Shown: positions 12,027-25,485, numbered from the stretch's first letter. The stretch: DNA of 64,000 nucleotides from Notospermus geniculatus (GCA_002633025.1 NMRB01000031.1:654044-718043), one strand, 5' to 3'. The notes: generated by a model not told the origin, from the sequence alone. Numbers and translations are program-made.

Positions 12027-15000
12027 TCACTGTTGAGAATTTTCATGCCATTTCTCCAACATTCTCTTCAGGTCTTTTATGAGACGTTCTTTTATGAAAT
12101 CATGACTAGTACTAGCAGTAGTAGGGCTGCTTGCCTCATTTTGATTATCAGCTGTGCTTGTAATGGGTTTTACAGTTGTACGACTAACATCCTCCATAAG
12201 AGGTTTAGCACCATCAACTGAGTTAACAATATTACCGCTACTGGTAGATCTATCACCGCTGTTCGGTATTTCAGTAGAAAGTTCTGCTTTGTCACTTGAA
12301 ACACCACTGACTACCAAACCCACAGTTGAAGGGATCAGTTGTTCACCACTATGACTAGATCCCTCGTGACTTTTGATATGTGATTGCTCAACTTTTTGCT
12401 CAATTTTTCCATCAATTTTGACTAAAAGCTTATTAATTGCATCAACAAGATCTTGACTTGTATAACCATACTTGTGTAATAACTTCAAAAGTTTTGCCAT
12501 TTTGGCCTCAACAGCTTCACCATTTTTTTGAGATTCCACTGCCCTGTGTCTCTCAACCAAAGGTAACTCCTTCTTCTCAGCAGAAAGAGACTCATCTTCC
12601 TCTTCAGAAAGAGTTTTTCTGTTCTTATTGTCATGAAATTTGTCACGAATTCTATTCAGAATTTTAGTAATTACATCATCACCAGAATCATTGTCAAAAG
12701 TTGTAGCTACTTTCACAGAATTTCCTGATTCACCCTGATCTGGGTGTGTAGTCACACCTTCACTCTCACCAACATGACGTTCTGCAATTCGTTTAATCCG
12801 AACACTTTTCGTAGTTCGCTTTTCTTGAACCATGATATTGTCAATATCTGATCTAGTAGCCTTGTGTGCCGTTGTGTCTCGTTTCTGTACATCTGGTCGA
12901 CCACTCTGACTCAGTTTTTCAGATGTTCCATACAGTATCAGCGAAAAGTAGTATATTTCACCGGAATTGATCCGTTTCATGTTTCCTGGTTTGTCAGTTA
13001 CCATGAGTGTCCTCACGTACCCTGTGGATCCTCACCCCAGAAGTGGACAGACATGAAAGTAAAGTCAATGCCATTGTCCTCATTATCATATTCACGATAC
13101 TGTAAAATCGTGGAATGGGTACCCGACGGCGAGACCAGGACTAACTTGACATCACCACGGAACGTGTGATGGAGTTTAATCACAGCTTCGACATGTTCTA
13201 ACTTGTCCACAATGTTGTCTGGATCGTCGCTGCAGCCATCTGTGGTCAGGGTCACGTTGACAGTTTTTCCACGCTGAATTACCCTACAAAGACATCAATA
13301 TCATGAAATTAGGATGAATCAGGATGAACTATCCAGGTTTTGAACTCTTAACAAGTACCGGTACTAACTAAACAAGCAAAACTGAATAGCACTGAAGGAA
13401 GGACGAAAAACTATACTGGCATCACAAACAATGACCTTTCACATATCTTTCATTTGCAATGCAATGCAATGTTTCAGGAGCAAAGGTTTGTACTCAGATG
13501 TGGACTTACATTGTCACATTTCTGTCATCAACCTGACAAGTGTGTTGTGGAGGAACATTAGTCCAATTCTGAGCTAACTCAACCATCCTTCCACAATCCA
13601 TCAGGCCAAAACCAAACTGATGACTGACATGTTTGCCTATTCCATTGATGGTCCACACCATCTCCTCACTGTTGGGGATTCTTGCTGATTCTATCACGAT
13701 GTGCTGGACATCACGCCATGTAAGTTTTGGACTGAAAATTAGAACCAAAGTAATTCAAATACCGGGTAGGTCTCATCAATTCCCTGGCTTTATTTTACAG
13801 GTACATGTACATTGTCTGAAGACATCTGGTACCACCAACAGTACAAAAGAACTTACTTCACGTACCCTGTGGATCCTCACCCCAGAAGTGGACAGACATG
13901 AAAGTAAAGTCAATGCCATTGTCCTCATTATCATATTCACGATACTGTAAGATCGTGGAATGGGTACCCGACGGCGAGACCAGGACTAACTTGACATCGC
14001 CACGGAACGTGTGATGGAGTTTAATCACAGCTTCGACATGTTCTAACTTGTCCACAATGTTGTCTGGATCGTCGCTGCAGCCATCTGCGGTCAGGGTCAC
14101 GTTGACAGTTTTTCCACGCTGAATTACCCTACAAAGACATCAATATCATGAAATTAGGATGACTCAGGAATAACTCTCCAGGTTTTGAACTCTGAACAAG
14201 TACCGGCACATGTGTAGTCTAATTTCTAAACAAGCAAAACTGAATAGCACTGAAGGAAGGACGAAAAACTACACTGGCATCACAAACAACGACCTTTCAC
14301 ATACTTTACATTCATTTCTCTAAGACCAGTGACAGATATGCAGGCCTCGCGTCAAGTCCAACCCCTCATTCAACCTTCAGTTGAATAGGGCTGACCAATT
14401 GGCAGGGTATTGTGTCCTTGTGTGCACCGATGCAGAGAAGGTCACCATGTCTGTTACACTGAGTTAGACTGAACTCATTCATCTTTTGTTAGATTTATTG
14501 ATCACGGATGGTGGGGTGACTTTAGAACTTGTAGCATACGGGGCGTGGCTTGTGGCTTTTCTATTTTGACCAGTATTTTGACCACACAGTTCCAAGAGCA
14601 GGTCAATGGAGAGTGTGAACCAATCAACCTGAATGGACTAAAAGTAGGCCCTATGACCTCATTCATATTAAAGCGGAGGGAGGTGCATAAGGATATAATG
14701 CACTGGTCTTAGAGAAATGAATGTAAAGTATCTTTCATTTGCAATGCAATGAAATGTTTCAGGAGCAAAGGTTTGCACTTCCATGTGGACTTACATTGTC
14801 ACATTCCTGTCATCCACCTGACAAGTGTGTTGTGGAGGAACATTAGTCCAATTCTGAGCTAACTCAACCATCCTTCCACAATCCATCAGGCCAAAACCAA
14901 ACTGATGACTGACATGTTTGCCTACTCCATTGATTGTCCACACCATCTCCTCACTGTTGGGGATTCTTGCCGATTCTATCACGATGTGCTGGACATCACG

Positions 15001-18000
15001 CCATGTAAGTTTTGGACTGAAAATTAGAACCAAAGTAATTCAAATACCGTGTAGGTCTCATCAATTCCCTGGCTTTATTTTACAGGTACATGTACATTGT
15101 CTGAAGACATCTGGTACCACCAACAGTACAAAAGAACTTACTTTGCTTCCAATACCAAAGCGACACACCCAGCACCAAGTGGAGCTGCACCCGAAGTTCC
15201 AACAAAATGAGTTGTGCAGCCTTCATCAATGTCAGTTGTGACCTGAAAGTAGGAGACGGCAGAATTGGAAAGAGGACCATACTGTATGAGATCACTTCAG
15301 AGACAGTATCGGGGAAAGAATGGGCCTAACAAGCAAGTTTTCTCTGGCTTTCCAGCTTGCTATACAGGTTTATATACATGTACAAGGCACTGGACAGAAA
15401 TGTGTAGACCGAAGGTGTCATTCCATGTGAGTTTTCTTGCACAGTCCAGCTCTCTGTGGGTAACTCGGCTGTAGCAACCTGCGGGCAGTCGTTTGTGTCA
15501 CTGGTCTTACCACAACTCCTACAGAAAATGACTATGGGGAACTGCCCACTGAGAGCCAACTCAGAAGTCAACTAAAACTTGGCTTACCACAGCATGAGGA
15601 GACTGAGAGAACTGGCGAATGCCTGATGTTGTATGAGGTCCTCCCGTGTAGACCACAGCCAAGGTGGAGGCACAGACCTCACTGTAGTAGGTTGATAAGC
15701 CATCACGAGTGATAGAACCAATGGATATGGTGAAGATACTCGACACATAACCATCACAGTTACAGTTGTCGTAGTTCATTCCACCATTACCTGTCGCCCA
15801 AACGTAGATGGAACCGAGGCCATTTCGACCCTACAAGTGAAGAAAATGTCTTATCATCAGAGCTGTTCTTAGCCATTTCACAAAGAAACAGCAGAGCTAT
15901 CAGGTGTTGGTGTTGTTACAAAGATGCTCATTGTCAAAAGACATAATAAAAGGAGTCGTCCTCCAGAAATTTCGCACATTTTCGACCCCAACCGGGGTCT
16001 TCTTCAGGCTGGCACTTTCTGAAGTCGAGCTACCAGAAGTGCCTGAAGAAGACCCCGTTTGGGGTCGAAAATCTGTGAAATTTCTGGAGGACGACTCCTT
16101 TTATTACCGGGTATATCATTTTGTGTGTCGCCTTTTGTGCTCTTTTTTTTGAATTGTCAATAGATAAGAAGAATATCCCAAATAACCCCACAGCCCTTCT
16201 TGGGCTGTGAGAGGTATTACTACACATAAAAATAATACATGTATTGCATACAAATTTTTTAATGCATATAAAAAATATTTTTTGCATGGTAGGCCTATAC
16301 AAGATTATTATTGCACATAAATCTAAAATTATTGAATACAGCAATAATCCACCTGCCATAAACAGGTGTCCTGTATCTTATTACTTGGTTATCAATCTGT
16401 GTCTCGACAATACCCCATCAATGTTTTTTGTTCTGACCAGGTGATGAGGTTTAAATGAAACAAGATACTTAATCACCTTGGACAGCAGCTTCATCAGCAG
16501 GGCTAACATAAATTTTTTCATCAACAAAAGGGCTTACATGTACATCTGAAAGAGCTTACATACTTGGTGCTGAAAATGAAATAAGGAATTAATTACCTTC
16601 ATTATTCCAGTTTTCAGTGCTTTTTGGCAATAATAACCAGGACCTTCCATCAGTTTGCCAGTGTCGGATGGTCCCCATGAAGCACTGTAAATATCGATAT
16701 GATCAAGGCCGAAGGAGACCGATTCCGATTCCAAGAGATCAGTTATCTTTCCATCCAGCATCCTGATCCCTGAAACATCCAAAATCATCCCTTCAGAGAA
16801 GTAGGTAATCAGAAGACGGAAGACAATAGGTTTGAGAAGCAAGCAAATCAATCATGTAACCAAAACATCATTGTATTTGGTGCTAGCTGCTGTTTCAGTT
16901 CAATCGTGTGGTCAAGTAACTCCACTCATAATCAGTTACACATAATGATGATGCCAAGTATTTAAAGTGAACAAGATGATCACAGACATCAACACGATCA
17001 AAGAAGGCAAGTGGAAAATGGGCAGTGGGCAGACTCGAGGCAGTGGATAGACTTCTCGAGAGCCAAATGGGAAAATGTTATGGAGTTCTGAACATTCTTT
17101 ATTTGGTTAGCTAGTGGGAATCCGATTAGAATCTGAAGAATGTTTTACCTCCTATTTTGCAGTTGTATGCCACTCCAACTCCGCACACATTATTATTGGC
17201 CTCGGCAGCTATCTCTCCAGCACACTTTGTACCGTGGCTGAAAACACAAATGATGTATCCGGTACTTACAAACACATTGTCAGACACATTGTAACACTGG
17301 ACATAATTCCTCAGATCATGAAGCATGGTTATTATCAACAACCTCAACCTCGGTTTCAATGAAAGTGACAATCATGATAATGGATTTCCTATCTTCACAG
17401 CCTTGGCGGAACTTGGACAAATGTATTTTCAAAGTATTCCCAACTGTGGCGACAACCTCTAATTCTCATAAACAGATCTTGGAAAAGCTGGATTGATATG
17501 CTCAATAGAGTTTGCATACTTTTCAATGCACATGCTACTTAAAACAACAAAGATTGGTAAGGAAAACTTTCCTTGACAGAAAGAATAAAAGAAACTGGCA
17601 AAGAAAGCCAAAATTGAACACATGCCTAGACACCACCACTGCATCCAGGCAACTCAGTTCACCAAAGCAGAAATCTACCGAAATAGACCAACAAGCTAAG
17701 GGCGTATGCCAAGAATACTACTGGTAGGTTGATGCAATATCACACATGATGTTACATGAATGATTCACAACAAAAACAAGTAAGAAACTCATCTCAAAAT
17801 AGCTACCATAGGGAAGCTGATAACCAGTCATGCTTCTGTTCTGCCCTGTAACAAAAACATGCCCCAACCACATAGGATACATGGGATAGAGTGAAGTTCT
17901 TAAAACATTCTTCCCTGATTCACAACAAAAGCCCAAACAAAATATGAAATAAATTCTCCAACAAAACATGCAACTAACAGAGAATAATCAACACCATAGA

Positions 18001-20315
18001 CTGCAAAACATTTTCAATACAAAGCTTAACACCAAAAGCAATGCAACTGTATACAAACCTGAAGTCATCGGTCGTTATCTGTTCAGAAAGTTGTGATTTA
18101 TGAAGTCGGATAAAACAATCATACTGCCATACTAGTTCTGTGAACAACTAAGAGTGAATACATCTTTAGAGTCAAATCATAGCCTCAGCACACATCTGTA
18201 TAAAGCTGTGGTAAATCACTACATGTACCACTCAATGTCAAGAATGCTCATTTGATGCAATGATACATGTAAGTCCAGCTCAACAATGGCAATCATCCCA
18301 CCTTGTTTTGAAACTGTCCTAATCTCTCAAGGCTCCATTTGCCATCACAAGAAAGAATTCACCTTCAAAATCTATTCACCAATTTGATACAAATGCTTAT
18401 TCAAGACCAGTCTGTGTACTTACTCATTTCCCCAGACCTTTGTGTTAGGCATAGGATCACCATCTTTGTCCTCTGGGTCATTCAGATCTGTGCTTGCCTT
18501 TGGATCCTACAGAACAAGAGGGGCCAAGAATTCAGCACATGATATCACTGCCCAATTCTTGCTTGGAAAGTAGAATACTGGCAGTCAATGAAGCGATATA
18601 CTACCAATGAATTTGGAATCATAGAAAGATGTTGTCATAATTGAGCCTTCAAATTGGGTTTGTTCATCCAACGCATTAAAAACTTACATAGTTTTTCTTC
18701 AGATCTGGATGGGTGTACTGGATCCCATCGTCCATCACCGTGACGACTACACCATTTCCTGTTATCCCTTGCTCCCACACAACACCAAGGTTCAGATCCA
18801 GATTACTGACAGACCGACGACTTCTCCTGTCTTCTTGCTGGAATAGAAAGAGATGAGGTCATTTGAGATGGTTGTCGGTTTTTGAGGGTCAGTCTTTTTG
18901 AAGTGATTATCATATGAATGGGGAAATAATCACCTTGACCAACAACATTTGGCCAGTTTTCGAAACAGCACCTAGCCACAGCTGTCCCAATTCCAACTAG
19001 CCCCAGACCCAGTTCATGAGCAGTCACTCACTTATGAATTTTTGATGTAACACATGCACAACCATACATTGAATAATGATCATCTCTAAATATGCACTGT
19101 TAGCACGGAAAATATTGTATGGTAAGTGCACAGCCATAGCCAGTCATCAATCATAGACATCCCTGAATAAATTCTTCTCTATTCTCACTTACCAAATACC
19201 ACTGATTAGGAAACTCAGGATCATTATATTTCACAGTATCATCCTGTGCCCTCTCCTTCTGAACTTCAGAATCTGTCTTCTTTGTTCTCTTTTCTTGGTG
19301 ATTCTCCTGATATCTCTTCAGTATCTCTAAAAGTCTCTTCTTGACATCAACATCAGGATGGTCATCTGTACCTCCCCTCAAGAGATCAAGGTCACGATTA
19401 CTGGGAAGAAGTTCACGTTTTTTCCTGGTTAGTAATTTCTGTTGCTCAGCCCTCTTTACCTACGAAGTACACAAGAAGTTGCAATAAAGGTTCATGGATT
19501 TGTACCGTATTTTGATTCTGATCAGCCTGACACAGAAATCACCATTTCTAATGTCTAATAGAATTACAATAAGGGTTACATGTAGGCCTACAACAACCAC
19601 ACTTACTGCCATTGCAATAACTATGATGTGGAAGATGTCTTCTACTCTCTCGAGGTAGTCAATGAAGTGATTTCTATAGTACAAACAACTTCAGGGAAGA
19701 CTTACGTTTGGGTCCTTGCGTAAAGCATCCAAGATGTCCTCTGCACTTCTCTTCGATCTGTGGGGTACATCTTTATGCTCGAAGTAATACACATTCCCGA
19801 GGTTGGCCAGCTAAATCAGACAACAAACGAGATTTCTTATTGCCCAATGTGTGTCCCAACTAAACTGAGTGGCTCTTATTGGTTGGAACTTCAGTTTCTT
19901 TATATTTCACAGCTGGTAAAAATGTGGGTCTTTAAATTTCTTCAAAAATACATCCTAGTACAATGACACACGACAAGTAAAAAGTACCAATACAGAATAT
20001 ACTGGTACCGGTAAGCCCTATATGTAGTACCCTATCTTATACTGAAGTCAGCAAACTACGTCCATGATACAGTTTGTCCCTGCTCTTTAAGCAAAAACCT
20101 ACCCTTTTCACAACTTTGAACCCGTATGCCTGGGCAACAAGGTCAGCTATAATATCATCACCATCATCGCTGAGCTCCACTGCGAAATCCCTTGTGAAGA
20201 TGGGGCGGTTCTCTTCATCGAGATATTGGGCGAGGAAGCCAGGTAGGCCTAGCCCACATAGTAACACTAACAGTGCAGCTGTTAGTCTCGCACTCGTCCA
20301 CACAGGACCCATCAT
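12027..20315 (-). CDS. Furin/kexin-type proprotein convertase (copy B, full length with one frame break)
   Basis: This is a secretory-pathway serine endoprotease that cuts at dibasic sites. Exons: 20315-20103 (signal peptide, prodomain), 19810-19706, 19459-19193, 18837-18688, 18506-18424, 17237-17149, 16769-16597, 15830-15588, 15242-15142, then one of two near-identical exon 10 copies (15016-14795 or 13731-13510), and a last exon 13283-12027. By codon count the catalytic residues are Asp231 (VMDDG), His274 (DHGTKCAGE), oxyanion Asn375 (WATGNGG) and Ser458 (GTSGAAPL). A P domain follows ([28 protein letters not shown]). The tail of about 300 residues is charged and Ser/Thr-rich, without the Cys-rich or transmembrane region of furin. 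Near 13015-13023 the frame shifts by one base. Exon 10 plus part of the last exon is duplicated. The subtype (furin, PC7 or a kexin-like branch) is unresolved. Confidence 0.8.
13016..13857 (-). repeat. Tandem duplication unit a (convertase exons 10a and 11a)
   Basis: This unit holds exon 10a (13731-13510), the 5' part of exon 11 (from 13283) and the intron 9 flank. It is nearly identical to unit b (13858-15141). The encoded proteins differ only at single positions (INGIG versus INGVG; TLTTDG versus TLTADG). It lacks the transposon found in unit b. Confidence 0.85.
13858..15141 (-). repeat. Tandem duplication unit b (convertase exons 10b and 11b)
   Basis: Exon 10b is 15016-14795. Exon 11b starts at 14128 and stops abruptly at 13861, where the coding sequence runs into the intron-9 donor region of unit a (GTACGTGA joined to AGTAAGTTC). 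The junction falls inside a coding exon, so 11b is truncated. If both units were spliced in series the frame would break, so at most one is used per transcript, or the duplication is an assembly artefact. Confidence 0.8.
14304..14728. mobile_element. 425-bp MITE with 28-bp inverted ends and TA target duplication
   Basis: The ends 14304-14331 and 14701-14728 are exact inverted repeats beginning CTTTACATTCATTTCTCT. TA flanks both sides (14302-14303 and 14729-14730). The matching position in unit a (near 13444) is an empty site with one TA, which shows the exact insertion. The interior has no transposase. TA duplication and size suggest a Tc1/mariner-mobilised MITE. Confidence 0.85.
15944..16106. 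mobile_element. Foldback element, arms about 65 bp
   Basis: Arms 15944-16009 and 16041-16106 pair almost perfectly (TAATAAAAGGAGTCGTCCTC at the outer end). It lies in the intron before convertase exon 8. Short open frames across it arise from the repeat and are not genes. Confidence 0.75.
17250..18423. other. Convertase intron 5, no other gene seen
   Basis: This is the AT-rich, non-coding interval between exon 6 (17237) and exon 5 (18424). No open frame here has splice sites or homology that I recognise. Confidence 0.6.
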
Positions 20316-21308
20316 CTGAAGATGTGTCACCTCAAACTGAAAAGGAATTATAAGTCAATTGATAAATTAATTGGCAATTTCTAGGTAGGTCTACGCATCC
20401 ATGGGGTACCGTAGGCCTATAATTTTAGAATCCCCAATCGGAAGTGACATACCAACGGGGCAACGGTACCGCTGTTGACCTGATTATGAGTTGGCCTGCT
20501 ACCGGTAACCCGGTACTGGTAGTAGGTCAACTAAGGTCAAGCAGGTCAACTGCTACCGGGTTACCGGTAGCAGGTCAACTCGTATTAGTCGTAACAAACC
20601 AGGTCAACTCGTACATGTACTTTGGTTAACTCGCATGACTCAAATAAGAAAACTTTCAAGCAAGTTCTATTTTTTATAATTCCTGGGTGGGCCAAACAAT
20701 TCGTGTTCCCATCGTTAATAGGCCTAGGTTGGTCATGATTTAGGCCGAGATGATGGTCGACATGATAGTTTGGGTTCGACAGGGCATGCAGGGGGTGTTC
20801 GCCATACGGTAGTAGGCCTACTTTTGGCCTAGTCAGCATCGGTAGGCCTATACAATGTTTGTAGGCCTGATGTCATCACTTCATCATGATCATGTTCATG
20901 ACTTCAGCTTACCACCAATTATTCTCACACAGTCACAGGAGCTAGCCTATTTGTGGCATTTTCTCAGCATTGTCACAGTAGATAAATCGTCATAGTTGTT
21001 GGAAATCACTATCCAACAATAACAAGTACATTGATTGATCTACAAATGACGTCAACACGGTATTTTGGGTGTTCCGCGTTCCTGTCGCTTCCGAATTTTT
21101 GCGCAGGATCAGACTAGTTTCTGTCTGTGCCGCTCCACCCCGCGGCGCTACCGTTGTGCAATGAGCGCCACTGGAGTGTAGCGGCAAAGATTGGAACCAG
21201 TCAACACAGGGGAGGGAGAGGTTTCTACGGAAATAGCCGAAGTTGGCCGATGTTGATCGGAAAATCTATTTTTAGGATTTGCCAATATGTTATGCAAATT
21301 GGTGCAAA
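20316..21308. other. Spacer upstream of convertase exon 1 (copy B)
   Basis: This is the 5' flank of the convertase, with the AGGTCA-rich block near 20476-20605 and AGGCCT-rich low-complexity stretches. It lacks the two insertions seen at 2801-3142 in copy A. No gene is seen. Confidence 0.5.
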
Positions 21309-21415
21309 AGGTCTAGTCTGGTTCCTGACCTGCTGTATGATGGCTCTGACTGATGGTGCAATACAATCGCACCATCAGTCAGCGCCACCATACAGCAGGT
21401 CAGGGAACCAGACTA
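21309..21415. repeat. Inverted repeat, complete in copy B and half-deleted in copy A
   Basis: GTCTGGTTCCCTGACCTGCT-type arms flank a centre with GTGC/GCAC complementarity (GACTGATGGTGC and GCACCATCAGTC). Copy A (3294-3360) keeps only the right arm, so the two copies differ here. Confidence 0.55.
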
Positions 21416-21564
21416 CAAAAGGTCGGGTAGACTGGTTCCCGGTCCCAAATAGCCGTTAGCGATGTTGGGACCGGGAACCAGTCTAAAGGTCGGGTTACGT
21501 CATGAATCCAGCCGTTGATTCTCCGACAGGCAAAACATGCGATTCCTACAAAGGTTCATCAATG

Positions 21565-21764
21565 TACTGTAAACCGTGAAATTTTCGCGTGTTTTATTTT
21601 CGCGATTTTCGCGCTCGAGGGTCAAAACACGAACATAAATCGCACGAAAATTATTATTCTTTTGAAGCTGAATGGTTCCAATCGCGAAAATTTATTCTTC
21701 GCGAATTCATAGACCCCCAAAATCGCGAACATTTAGCGTCGCGAAAATATCACGGTTTACAGTA
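21565..21764. mobile_element. MITE with TACTGTAAACCGTGA ends (copy B)
   Basis: This is the orthologous copy of the element at 3553-3753, with the same ends and small internal indels. Confidence 0.6.
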
Positions 21765-22717
21765 CTGTAAATTGACATCAACATTCCTGATAAATTTTGG
21801 GGCACTGACGATGGAAAGGGCAGCACTACCCGGCACCAATTGAATTGATTCCCGTCGCTAGGCCTCAGGCTATCGTGTCACGTATACGGCCTGGCTGAGT
21901 TATCGCTCTCCAGTGAGTTTTTGCAACAGCGCAGTTGGGCCAACAATGTTTGTTTAGTGATGATTCACCAATAGTTCAACAGATACTACAAACATTTTAT
22001 ATAGAGATATGAATTTATTTTAAATACTTGTACTAACATCAATATTTTCAATGGATCAAATATGTACAAAACAACGTCACAACTGTCTTTCACGCTGGCA
22101 GCACCTGTCGTCCACCTATTGTCAAAATGTCACTATCTGAAGTTCATTCCAACAATATCAAAGTGTTCCCAAATCACAAGAATCACTCGACAAGCTCAGC
22201 TGGCATTGCCCATGCGACAGCCATGGCAAAAATCTCTAACATAACATACACATATTTTCCTCTAAGAATGGACTAGACATAGCAATATATTCACGACCAA
22301 AGGGCCATCACGGCCACTTAACCAAAAGCTTCATCACCATTTGCAGGGTGTTAATGAACACAAAATGCACCAGTATCGTGGTATGAGCCTCATGGAACGA
22401 CTCCTCTAAGTCTTTTGTTGACCAACTAAATTTTAAAAGGAAAGACAAGGACCTCCCTGCCATGCCTGCTCCCCAACAAACACAGATGATACAAGTCTAA
22501 ATGTGGTCCCCGACTAACTGTTATCAGTAAAATAAATCCATATGACTTCAAGATGGCTGCCAGACCTTTTCTTCACTTAGAAGGGCACTGGCTAACAGTA
22601 GAACACATCCCTTTTCCAATTATGACAGAAGTAAGTTATCAGGCTACGCTTGTGAAATACATCTAACATACAAAGTTGATCACATGANGGTAGTCTTGAT
22701 ATTGACTGACAACTCAC

Positions 22718-25485
22718 CGTGTTCCATATCCATAGATCCGAGATTATCACTGATTGACATGTCACCATCCTCCTGCTTGATCAACTGTTTTCTCGAATCT
22801 GCCCCAGATTCACCCGATTTGTCAGCCGCGTTCGACACAACAGGTTGGACATTCTGCACCACCTGATTCAACTGCATCACTTGAAATGTATTGGAATCTC
22901 CTGCCTGAATAAGTTGAAATGGAGCAGCTGCAGTTTGTAGCAGTTGAAAGGAACCGTCTTGCTGGAGAAGCTGGAAGGATGTAGCACTTGCTGTCCCAGC
23001 AGACATCAGCCGTAGTGCATTTGAGTCCATCGCGGCAGTTTTTACAACGTGTAAAGCGCCAGTGTCAGAACTATCTGCTTCGATTAACTGAAAGTTGTTT
23101 GGTGTGTTTGTTTGATTTCCCATCTCGGGTACATTTGATCCTTGACTAGTCTGTGATTGAACTTGAACATGTTGAACCACGGATTTGTTTTCCTCACAAG
23201 TCGGAACAGGGAGAGATGAATCTGGCAACTGGAAAGAAAGAAGAAATACATGTACCGTACATGAGCCTGAAGAATGATTAATCAGAAGTATCCCTTTACA
23301 ATGTACTTGACAAAACCTGATACTCTCATCTTCATTCGTTTTTGAGTTCACTCCAAGCCAGGGCCAAGTTAGGTAAGAGGCGGCTTGTCAAAGATTTTCA
23401 TACCTTAAAGGTATCAAATCTTTGACAAGCCGCCTATTACTATCTATCAAGAGACCTTCTTTAAAGTCTGACAGTATCTAAAGAGTGGATTCTTATTAAG
23501 ACAAACAAGGCAACAACAGTCGAATGAAAAGAGCGGAGAAGATGCCAACAGGGGAGTGTGTGTAAAGTATTTCACCTGGATAACATTTCCACTCGGGAAC
23601 ATATTTGGATGTAGTTTGGCTAACAGTTGGGCCGTCTCTGGAGTGAGGGATGCACTGACTTGAGTTGTGCCATCACTTAAATGTGTCTCGACACGTGATA
23701 TGACATGGCCACCATCTGAATGAGAATGGGAAAGAAGAAAATGATGAAATGATGTGTAATTCTTCCTGGTCTACAATTGCACTGGCTTCATGTAAAGAGT
23801 TCACAACTTGGGTTCACATTCAGGTTCTCATCGAAGCTCTTCTTTGGGAATTGGGGACTGAATCAAGATTGATGACTGTCAATCATAAAATGACAGGTAC
23901 GTAATTGAAGCTGTCAATTCTTACCATCGCGAGGATTCTGAGTGAGTGTCACAGTTACTGTTTCGGCATGAGGTGCGGGCGTTGCAGCTGTATGCCAATT
24001 TGATTGTTCCAATGGGTTATTGAGATCTTCAAGACATATTGGGACATGATTGTCACTGGTGATCACTTCAACGTTCACCTATAAAAGAGATGGGCAATCG
24101 ACTTCCTAAATTATGTGGAAAAGCCTGTAAACTTAATGGCACCATTCCTCGTATTCTGGGGCGGGGGGTGTATCGATGAAAATGCCCGACTGCTCTAATT
24201 CTTGTCAGAACTACGTTCAGGTGATCAACTGCACGCCCAAAGTGGGTAACTTCTACTTTTGAGACTGGTCACATCTGAGTTAGCGTCAGCTGCTGTGCAT
24301 CTAACCAGACCCACAAAATGATCTTTTCAATGCAGAGACGGCTGATCTGATAATGAATATACATGTACATACCGTGGGAGCAGTACATTGAAGTATCCCA
24401 GCTTCAATATCCTTCAGTGCTTGATGAACATGATTTTGCAGATCATTGACTGTTGGGAATAGTGTGAGATTATGCTTCTCCGCACAGCTGTCATTACCAT
24501 CAAACACTTCCTTTTCAACAAACCGCCTTAAAATGAAGAAGAAAAAAAACGTCAACATAGTTTTACAGGAGCATGAACTATGTGCAAACATATAACATCT
24601 GCATTATACATGACCAGTCTGCAAAACCAGGCTTTACATATACAGAACGACTGATGATTTTTACAGAATACGTCATTCCAAACAGCTTACGGTACAGTAC
24701 CTCAATTGTTTCCTTATGGCATAGACTCTTGTCTCCCCGCCTGCAACTTGCTCTCTGATTTTCTGTACAACTTTTGGATGCAATCGCATGACGGGAGGTG
24801 GTTCGCATTCATCTGGCAACAAACCATCATTGTGGAATTCATGAGCTTTTTCTGTCGGAAGTTGAACGTAAAACCTAAAACAAAACGTATATGTGTGATG
24901 AGGCAAATGTATATGTTATTTGATTGAAAGTGCACTCAAAAACTTGCTCACAACAGGTAAAACATCAACTTTCGGTGCCTTGAACATGATCTAGGCATTT
25001 TTATTTGCAGCAACCGGAACCAGAAAACTTTCAGCTCACAGACCACATTCCAAGCAAGAGTTACCTTTCTCCTCCTAGGCCTATATTATCAGTGGCTCCC
25101 AATTCCACCTGCTTCAGTTCCTGGAATACTTTATCCATTGCCAGCCTCATAGGCTTCTTCTCCTGATTAATATCAACCTGATATTCTGGGAATTTTCTGA
25201 CTTTTTTAATGTATATTCTGCAATTTGGAGAGATTTGAAAATTAATTAACCACAACCCAGGTCTAAAAACACACAGAAAGGAAAACTCATGGCTATCACT
25301 TTTGACTCTCTTATTTGAAACCCAAATGAATTCCACAATTTTCCTTTTGTCAAATATTTCAACCATCACCTACCTAGCAGGGCAAGTCTGTCTGAATTCT
25401 TTCATAACCTGATCACCAGCTCGCTTGATTTGTGCCCCTTTTCTTCTGGGCCCATACTGACACTCCATCACTATGGCACGACTCC
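22718..25485 (-). CDS. CARF: CARF copy B, partial (exons 5-11)
   Basis: Exons match copy A: 25485-25374, 25217-25065, 24874-24701, 24526-24373, 24078-23925, 23715-23576 and 23228-22718. The protein is almost identical to copy A; the differences I see are conservative, for example VDLGATD versus VELGATD and KIRDQV versus KIREQV. Exons 1-4 are absent because homology stops near 25514, 260 bases before an N gap. The last exon is absent because of the N at 22688. The frame is otherwise open, so this looks like an incompletely assembled allele rather than a decayed pseudogene. Confidence 0.8.

Noticed and set aside
16030-16359. 109-codon minus frame with hydrophobic stretches
   Set aside because: Runs across the foldback at 15944-16106 in a convertase intron; an artefact of the repeat.
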